In this document: piece after piece, positions 25,229-32,834 of the stretch
Layout: the number at the start of each line of letters is the position of its first letter
Position numbering within the stretch: the first letter of the stretch is position 1
Made by a program: the position numbers and the translations under genes
Notes under the pieces: generated by a model
Databases searched by the model: none
What the model was told of the DNA's origin: nothing
The model's input: only the letters and a program-made list of their open reading frames with translations
Assembly (NCBI GenBank): GCA_002205965.3
Contig: NADL03000485.1
Location: forward strand, 124,001 to 188,000
DNA length: 64,000 bases
From: Kappaphycus alvarezii
Lineage: Eukaryota > Rhodophyta > Florideophyceae > Gigartinales > Solieriaceae
Direction of reading: 5' to 3'

Positions 25229-25285
25229 GTACAGTGCACTCATACAGTACTGTACATGGGTATGCGGTGATACAGTACTGTACTG
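25229..25285. promoter_or_regulatory. GTAC palindrome tract upstream of the bHLH gene
   Basis: GTACAGTGCACT, ATACAGTACTGTACATG and ATACAGTACTGTACTG lie in 57 bp, about 330 bp before the ATG at 25612. Placement matches the Myb and APC4 genes. Confidence 0.4.
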
Positions 25286-25295
25286 AAGCGTGTTC

Positions 25296-25337
25296 CATGT
25301 GTCATGTGTCATGTGTCATGTGTCATGTGTCATGTGT
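25296..25337. repeat. (CATGTGT)6 minisatellite
   Basis: Six exact 7-bp units immediately after the GTAC tract. Confidence 0.9.
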
Positions 25338-25611
25338 GAAATGTCAGTTGTCAAGTGGTCAGTGGAAGATACTGTAATGGAACAGAAGGATGACAAGGAC
25401 TGTAATGTTTATTCTAGTAGAGGCGCTGTTGTATTTCGATGGCAAATGTCGACAATGCAATCTGCAATGGTCGATGTGTCGTGCTGTCATTGGGTCAACT
25501 CAACCCACTTCATTCGGCTTTCCCAGCCTTTTTGTATTCGGCACCTTTCCAGCACTCACCGTCCCCTCAACTGCTCCACCACCGTCCATCTCCACACCGA
25601 GCCCCATCATC

Positions 25612-26666
25612 ATGACTCGCCCACCCACCACCATACACGACCCCCACTCCCTCTTCTCCCAACTCGTCACCGACTGCCCCCCGTCAACCTTCAAACCCCC
25701 ATCAGCCCCACCCCCAGCCCCTCGCACCCCCTTGACACCCCAACCCAACCTACCAAACCACCCCCCAAGAAGAAGACCCCGACGACGAATACCAAACCGA
25801 CCCCGAAACACTCCCCACCCCCTCCCTCCCCGCAAAACGCCCCCTCCCAAACCCAAACTCCCCCGAACAACGCCGCCGCCACCACCACAACACCCACACC
25901 CGTCGCTGTCGCGCACGTCTCAACTGCCGTTTCGATGAACTCAATCGCATTCTCCCGGCCCCTGAAAATACAGAGGTCAAACATAAGGTCCATATTCTAG
26001 ACCATGCCATTACGGCGCTCAATACCCTGCGCGCGGAGAATGATCATTTGCATTTGTTGGTTGCATTGCGGTCGACAGCAGCTGTGGCAAAGTGGGCAAC
26101 CGCTTTCGCATCCACTGCTGCAACTGCCGTGGATGCTCTGGCACCCGTGTTGGATATGTTGACGTTTATGGGAGGGTGGCCGTTGGCAGAGGTGTGGGCT
26201 GTGAATCAACATGTGCGACCGCTTGTTATGGGGGTGGAGCGGTTTTTGGTCAAGAGTTCACCCATGTTGCAACCGGGATTGATGGCCTTGGGAAGGTATG
26301 GAGGCTCGGTGGGGGGGATTGTCGTGGAGATGGATTTTGTCGGAAGGGCGTTTTTGGACGGCATGGCGCAGTGGTCGGTGAATTGTGTCGAGGAGTGTAA
26401 GCATGGGGTAGGGCACATGCGATGGCGGCCGCGAGGGTCAGGACTTGTTTCGCGTCCCGGTCCCTGTGGATGGCGAGACGAGCCATGTTGTTGCATTGTA
26501 TGATGTTAGGGAGAGGGTGGAGGATCCAGAGTTGGTGGAGTTTGCTACGTTTGTTGCGGCTACTGTGGGCAATTGTTTTGGTGCCGCGCAGAGGAAGAGG
26601 GCTTGTGAGGTCGCCTTGTTGAATACACCCAGGATTACGCCCAAGACTACAAAGCTGAGGGATTGA
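25612..26666 (+). CDS. bHLH transcription factor with C-terminal GAF-like domain
   Basis: Protein of about 350 residues starting at 25612 (TCATCATGAC). The N-terminus is Pro-rich, then acidic (EEDPDDEYQTDPE, about 25769-25807). The bHLH spans 25865-26060: basic region HNTHTRRCRARLN, helix 1 CRFDELNRILP, an unusually polar loop, and helix 2 KVHILDHAITALNTLRAEN running into a short leucine-rich coil. Against the usual HNxxERRRR pattern, the E-box-reading Glu is Thr. The C-terminal part resembles GAF domains: GGWPLAEVW, VGRAFLDGMAQW, then FRVPVPVDGETSHVVALYDV and a closing helix to the stop at 26664. Frame changes lie at about 25690-25745 (C runs) and 26400-26430. The bHLH call is firm. The GAF call rests on motif order. 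Confidence 0.75.
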
Positions 26667-27043
26667 TAGTGGGTGGCCAGGTGGATTGTGGTGAGGATGT
26701 ATTGTGAGTGTTTTGTTGTTCATGTGTGTGGGAAGAGGATGGACAGAGTTTGGTCGAGGCCAAGGTTTCTCTGATGTCGATGTTTTGAGAGTGGTGAATC
26801 TGGGTCATATCGAGAGAGACAAGTGCCATGTGCGTAACGCATATTTGTTGGTTGCGGCCGCAGAATTCACCACCGTTTGGAGGCTGGTTGAAGGGGTCGA
26901 CGCTGGCATACCTACCGCGAGTAGGCTGGCCTCAGCCCTGATGATCTGCGATAGGTATGCAGACCCTGCCGCCTCTTGCCCCGCCCCGCCTTTGTTGTCC
27001 CGGCAACCCACAAAGCCGTTGTCATGGAGCGCTTGTCGTTAAT
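26667..27043. other. intergenic, no recognised gene
   Basis: A plus-strand frame here (26704-27042) has no recognisable motif. It is probably the 3' UTR of the bHLH gene and the APC4 promoter. Confidence 0.4.
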
Positions 27044-27066
27044 TGTACAGTATTGTATAGTATAGT
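27044..27066. promoter_or_regulatory. GTAC-type tract upstream of APC4
   Basis: TGTACAGTATTGTATAGTATAG, 340 bp before the APC4 start codon. It is a degenerate version of the palindrome tracts. Confidence 0.35.
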
Positions 27067-27403
27067 GCGTACATATTGGACCTCTCGTCCAACAATTTTT
27101 TCGAACCGCTGCCCAAATTTGCTGTAAAGCTTTTTGTCACAGCTTTTTGATTTTCGCGGGAGATTCAAACTGCCATTCCCATTCCATTTCCTACATTGCT
27201 CCTTGTCTCGAGCGAGCAGCCGCCCCACGGCCTCCTACGCAGCCACCCAAACTTGTCACCATCCCTGCCCTCTCATATCTTCCGTCATTCCCAACACCCC
27301 CCCCCAGCTTTCTTTCAAACTGACCAGGTCCCGCGTACGTTGGCTCCCCACTCTGCTCACCCTCCCTCTCCTGCCTCCCTCTCCTGTTCCCATCCCATCC
27401 ACC

Positions 27404-29613
27404 ATGGTTTCCGAGCAACCCCCTCCCAAATCCAGCCTCCACCTCCTTCAAGACCGCAAACTCTCCGCCAACATCTCCCACGTAGCCATCTGCCCGAAAA
27501 TGGACCTCCTCGCCGTCATACTGGACAAGAATTCCCTCGCCATATTCCGTACCAACTGGCAACGTCTCGCCACCATTTCCATTTCCACCCAAGAGTCCCA
27601 TCGCGTCACCGCCCTTGCCTGGTCTCCCGATGGCGCCAACATCGCAATCGCCACCTCAGCCGCCGATCTCGCCATCTATTCTGTCGATCGTTCCTCGTTT
27701 GAAACTACGGGGAAAACAAAACGTGCCGCACGAGATGCGGCAGGACCTGTTGCTACTGTTTCATTGGACGCCCCTGTTGCATCTATTCAATGGGTGTCTG
27801 TGCCACCGCCGTCGCCCGGAGATCAACTTCGTAGTGAGCGCTATTTTGACCGCGCCGCCGCTCTACTCGGGAGAAGTGCGCGCAATCACACCACAATGTT
27901 TCGCCGGGTATGTTGTTTGTGGCGATTGTGAGGGCATGCTGTCCATTCATATGCATGGTCTCTTGTTTAAGCTTGTTCGGAAACAGGTTATGCCTGTCGG
28001 GTGCGCAGTGGAGGGTTTGAGCGTGAGTCGTGATTTGCGACAATGTCTCGCTCTTGGCCGCTACTCCAACAAGGCTGAAAACGGTCTGTCCGCCTCGCCA
28101 TGTGAGCAGTGGTCCTTGCGATGCGTTGACATGCAACATGTCGTTGACTTTTTGCCGGAAATTGGACGGACCGGCGTTGAAGTCGTCGCTCTTCAACGGT
28201 TTGTTTCCGACTTGACAAACTTGTCTCAAACGATTGACAAAGAGTGGGTTCAAGGGGCAGCCCAAGTTCCAAAGACAAAGATTCTAAAGCCCCTGGAGAA
28301 AGCAATTACGGAATTTGCAGAGGAGGGGATTCAGACAGCTGGGACAGTTTGCACGATACATTTTGCGGTGCCCGAGTACAAGGAGCCGTCTTTCAGTTTC
28401 TCGCTGCTGAACTCGGTGAGAACGGAGCAAAAGATTCGCTGCGGGCATTCCGGAATCATGTTGATTTGGTATCGCGCGCTCTGCATGATTTGCTCCCAAT
28501 CTCGGAAAATATCATGTTCAGATCCTCCGAGTATAGGGCCTTATCTCGGCTAACGAGTCGCTTCAAACCTGTGGGTGTCCATACAAATCTGGCGGACCGG
28601 CTCGTCGAACTAGCAGAGAACCTCTACTTTAAGCTCGGGGAGATTACTTGGGGAATAGAAACGGTCGCCAATCAGACAGAGGCGTTTCTGGCCTGGTTGG
28701 TACTTACCGCCGCGAGGGCTGGAGGCGATTCTACCCAAGGACGAGGACTGCTTTCTTCAAATGTAGGGGGAGACGACGCCCTCTTGGTATCTGAGTTTTT
28801 TCAAGCCGTAACGACAAGAGATTGTTCTGAAACAAAGCCAGGGGACGAAAACAGGATTACTCGTATGTTTCGAAACGGCTTGGAAGAAGTCGTAGCATTG
28901 TTCCGCCTCCATTCCGACCTACTCGTATCCAAATCCTGTGAATCCATTTCCTCTCGTCTGTCCATTGCGAGTGGAATAGAAATTAGAGTTCCACGGCTTG
29001 CGGGTGAATCGGAGACGAAATTTTCCTTCAGCAAATTTCTTCAAGATGGGCCACTCTTGCCAGAAACAGTCTTTGTTAACATCATTACAACAGAGGGCAA
29101 CTTGGTGAGCATCCAATACAACACCGTAGAGACAAATTGGTACGTCTCTCACCTCAGTCTCCAACCCGAGCGGCTATTCGCTCATGATGCAGCCATGCAA
29201 AACAACCATTTAATAGCCATAACCACCAAAAATCAGATGGCACGACGCAGGATGGCTGTCAAACATTTCGGCTTTCAATCCTAAATTTCAGACCGGAAGA
29301 CTGCGTTTACGAAATGGTGGATGGGAGCGGAAGTGGCAGTCTTCCTACTCATCTTCCGAAAGCACGAAACTTATTCACTGAAACCAATGGAGAACTTCAA
29401 ATTGAATACCCGGGCAGAGCAACCTCTCCTTTTCTTACTTTAAACCCCGAGCGCAACATTGCCACGTAAGTTGACTCAAGTTTTGAGTTTGCAAAGGTGA
29501 AGTCTGCACCTGTTGCTACGACTTTTTCTGACGATTTTCTACTTTTACACCTGATAACTACACGCAGTGTGGTGAATTTGCCCAGGAGGATCCTGTTGAT
29601 TCGTATGCCTTGA
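27404..29613 (+). CDS. APC4: anaphase-promoting complex subunit 4 (APC4)
   Basis: Scaffold subunit of the APC/C ubiquitin ligase, about 702 residues (family about 750-810). The start at 27404 has ACCATGG context. N-terminal WD40-like repeats: MDLLAVILDKNSLAIFRTNW and VTALAWSPDGANIAIATSA match the APC4 signature (MDLIAL, NWQR, T-LAW-PDG). Then VVCGDCEGMLSIHMHG and QHVVDFLPEIGRTGVEV match the central blades. The long helical APC4 domain contains FQFLAAELGENGAKDSLRAF and LAENLYFKLGEITWGIET. The last residues, after an intron, read NIATVVNLPRRILLIRMP, matching the last beta strand of the propeller. Frame changes lie at about 27830-27900, 28310-28345 and 29245-29280; homology continues across all three. 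It is convergent with SPRTN. Confidence 0.9.
29466..29567 (+). other. spliceosomal intron near the 3' end of APC4
   Basis: 102-bp intron with donor GTAAGT (29466), branch-like CTGATAAC (29551-29558) and acceptor CACGCAG (29567). Unspliced reading stops at a TAA formed by the donor itself. Splicing joins codon AC+T and gives the conserved APC4 C-terminal strand, ending at TGA 29611-29613. It is the only convincing intron I find. Confidence 0.8.
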
Positions 29614-30365
29614 GCTTCAATATCCGCCCCTACTGTGCCGTTGGAAACAAGAGGGATGGGGAGGGTGGAGCATGATCCATCGGCCATGCTTAATTGGGAT
29701 CCTCGATTTCGACAATGTGCCAGCCAAATTCGCATGCAACATGTTAACGAAATTACATTTACCATGGCGTACTGAACGCTGCTCAGAGAGGCCATTCATA
29801 GCGCATGACGGCTGCGGCGTAGAGCAATGCTTCATGAGCAGCTGTAGTTGGTCTACTCTGCAACAAACAAGATTCCTGGCAAGTAATAATGGAGACCAGG
29901 ATTTCGCGAACATCAGCTGTAGTCTGGGTAGACTTTCACGAGTCAGAATTGGGAGAAACTCCGAAGGCTTCTCCGGCAGTTCATCTCATTCTGGGAGTGA
30001 GCAACTATTGCGTTTTCCTTAGCGGTCTCATCGCTGAAGCGCTCCACTGGTGTGCAACCTAATTGCCATTGGCTTTATTTGCCAAGAATAACTGTCCATG
30101 CTGACATGCAGTGCAAGACTTGCGGCCTTTTTTCCTTTTCTGCTAGGTACCTTTGACAAAGTCTGACTACGACTAGCATTTATTTGAATTTTGCAGGAAA
30201 ACTAGGTTTAGCGCCGTTTCCGGAATTACGAGAAACGCGAAGTTTTGGTGCACTTGCAAAGTTAGGTTTCGATCGACAGTTGGGGACAATTTAGCAGCAA
30301 TCTTAGAAACGATCCATAAGCGACCATTTGCTGGTTAGCACTGTAGCAAGAGGGAAACCATCCCC
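29614..30365. other. convergent intergenic region of APC4 and SPRTN
   Basis: Both strands have frames of 65-130 codons without recognisable motifs. This is most likely the two 3' UTRs. Confidence 0.4.
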
Positions 30366-32563
30366 TCAGAACGCGTCCTCCAAACCGGAAGAAAGCATGC
30401 ATCGAGAAACGTGGTCTTGCAGACCATCGCGAGGAACTGCGAGATCGCACAAAGGACAACGACGGAGGTTTTTGCCCTCAACACCTTCGCTTTCAAGTTG
30501 CTGTTCTTTCTTTCTTTTAGTTGGCCTGCAGCCTGCGCTGGAATCGGCGGCCATATCCCGCTCAGAGGTTTGCAAAAAGTTTGCCATATCCGCATCATTG
30601 AGACAACGGTTCACATGGCTCTCAAGTTGTTCTCGAGGAACCACGCAGTCGCATATTGGACAGTTCCCGCTGGCCTGGTACTCATTATCCCGAGGGCATT
30701 CCCGTCGTTCACTCTCAGCCCCGCTGACTGCGTTCAGGCAGTTATTCACATGGCGTTCCAGTGACACTCGAGCCACCTTGGAGTCGCAAACAGGACAAAT
30801 GACAGTCGAATCCTGCTCCAAGTCGACGTCGATGACATCATCTACTACTTCGATAACCTTACGGCCAACGCTCCGCGCACGGGACTCTTGTGATCCTTCA
30901 AGACGCTCAGGATCTTTTGAAGTGTAACTACCACCCGCTCTTTGCAGCTCAACAAAACCTTTCCCAGCCCCTCCTTGTCCACCCTCAACCTGCGCAGAGC
31001 GTGATGGTTGCAAAGTGCTAGATGTGACCCCGATCAACTCTAGAACTTCACTTGCGTGCAAGGACCTTGTGCCATGCTGCCCCAAACGCCCCTTTGACTC
31101 CATAATCTGCGCCATACGGCTCTTTTTCAGAGTAACATCTACTCGCTCGTCATCACTAACTTCAATGCACTCGACGTCCCTTGCGCGACGCTCTCGAATG
31201 CGAATCTCCGCTTCCTTCTGAAGTTCATGCGGGGTATTTCTCCTTTTCGCGACATCTCTTAAAATCGAGACAACATCGGCAGAGCCTGTTTGCAATTTAG
31301 GTTTGTGATTGCCCATAGATGCAGGTTTGACAAGGTCTTTGACACAACTAGGGCGCATGCCGGATGGGTCCGCGGCAAACACACTGAATCTTTCTCGGTT
31401 GGGGATAATCTCCTTCATTGCTTCACTTTCTGTGCGAGAGCGCCTTGAGACTACCGACCCTGGCTGACTCACAGCCCGACTGTGCGATGATTGAGGGAAT
31501 ATTTCCACTTGGTTACCAACAGCCGGAAGTCTTTTGTCAGTCTTGGATACATTTGGGGTGGTGCTTCTTGACGGGAGGCGCGGACTGCTGCCAGTCGATT
31601 TCTTTCTATTTGCGGAGTGGGGAAGAGTTGATCAGACCCTTGTGAAAATAAGCCGGGAGTCAAACATGTATCTAAATGGGTATTGAGATCTTTCTTCAAA
31701 ATTGTGACGTTGCAACAAGGGCAAGGCACTGTGTCGGGCGGAGGAGTTTTGAGGGATTTACGTCTGAGCATAGCGTCGATACGATGAGTACGCATAACGC
31801 CACTTGGATGCTGCGAGTGGTTAGCGGCTGATGGGTCAATTGCAACGGCCCTGTTCTTGGGAAGCCTTTTTCTGACAGTTTTTTTGTTCTTCTTGCCAGG
31901 CTCTTTTGTCTTGATAAACACACCGCCACAAGTTTTTTCATGCATCGGCCAAAACGGATCGCGAGGTGCGGGTGCTCTGTTCATGGCACGTTTGATGAGA
32001 CGGCCGCAGAGATTGCAAGTCCAATGATGAACTCTGTAGAGATCGACCTCGTCAGTAAAGGTGTGGTACGGGGTGATGTTGACTTTTCCTGATTCCGCGA
32101 GATTAATGCGGTTGGCGTGAGACATGAATTTGGGACCATGACCATCGGGACCGTCCCGAACCGCCACGCCTTCCGTTTCAAAGAGATAGGCATGAATCAT
32201 CTCGTGCAGCAAGGTGCTCAGGAGGTCGGAACGCGGACGATATTTCAAGAGAGGCTCGCTAAGAGCAATGCGACAGCCGGCATGCCGGCCTTTAAAGGTG
32301 CAAGTACCTGCACAAAGGGTCATGCGCGTCGAGTATTCGACATAGGTTCGCTTGAGGATGGAGTTGAAATGCTTTTGATTGTACAGAGTGAAGAGGTGGT
32401 GAATGTCGACAAAGGGATGGGCGAGTTCATCTTGTTCCAAGTCACTCCTGGGCTGGGATGATGAGGGGATTTGTTCTGAGTTTGAGGAGCGGGGTGGGAG
32501 AGGTGGGGAAGTTACTGGGACTATTTCATCCTCGTCGACATCTACGACCTCGACGGTTGCCAT
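30366..32563 (-). CDS. SPRTN: Spartan (SPRTN) DNA-protein crosslink protease
   Basis: Replication-coupled metalloprotease that cleaves proteins crosslinked to DNA. About 732 residues (human about 489). SprT domain at residues 50-215: HEMIH zinc site (H120, E121, H124), third ligand probably H142 in GHGPKF, then the SPRTN signatures ITPYHTFTDEVDLYR and HEKTCGGVFIKTKEP. Four UBZ4 fingers, all C-x2-C-x11-H-x3-C, encoded at 31664-31723, 30738-30797, 30603-30662 and 30399-30458. SUMO-interacting-like motifs: VEVVDVDEDE at the N-terminus, VECIEVSDDE (about 31145-31175) and VIEVVDDVIDVD (about 30819-30854). No PIP box seen. One frame change at a G4 run, 31555-31558; a single added base makes the whole 2.2 kb one frame. 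The start has G at +4. Confidence 0.92.
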
Positions 32564-32682
32564 TCCACGACGGCATGCAGCGAATGGTGAGGAGCTGAGG
32601 AGTGATGCAGTACTTGTTCAACTACAACTTCAGTTGGTTGCATTCGCCAGGGCCGCCTAATTTGACGTTCCTTATCGAGGCG

Positions 32683-32834
32683 ATACTGTACTGTAGTGTA
32701 CAATATGTATCGCAAGTACAGTACTGTACAGTGCATACTGGGAGCTCTTTGTTGATGCGCAGTACTGCAGACTGTGTACAGTAGTGATGGCCAGTACTAC
32801 TGTACGCGTACAGTACTACTGTACACGTACAGTA
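32683..32834. promoter_or_regulatory. GTAC palindrome tract upstream of SPRTN
   Basis: Dense TACTGTACTGTAG, AGTACAGTACTGTACAGTG and ACTACTGTACGCGTACAGTAC motifs, 120-270 bp before the SPRTN start. The part beyond 32779 overlaps the end of the hAT element, so some of the motifs may belong to that transposon. Confidence 0.4.

Noticed and set aside
26857-26871. GCGGCCGCAGAATTC, resembling NotI-EcoRI linker sequence
   Set aside because: Flanking sequence is continuous and no vector sequence is recognisable; chance in GC-rich DNA is adequate.
27914-27938. A 25-nt GT...AG segment in APC4 that would correct the reading frame if spliced as a micro-intron
   Set aside because: The residues it encodes in the downstream frame (VVCGDCEG) are the conserved APC4 blade motif, so it is exon; a single-base change upstream is more likely.
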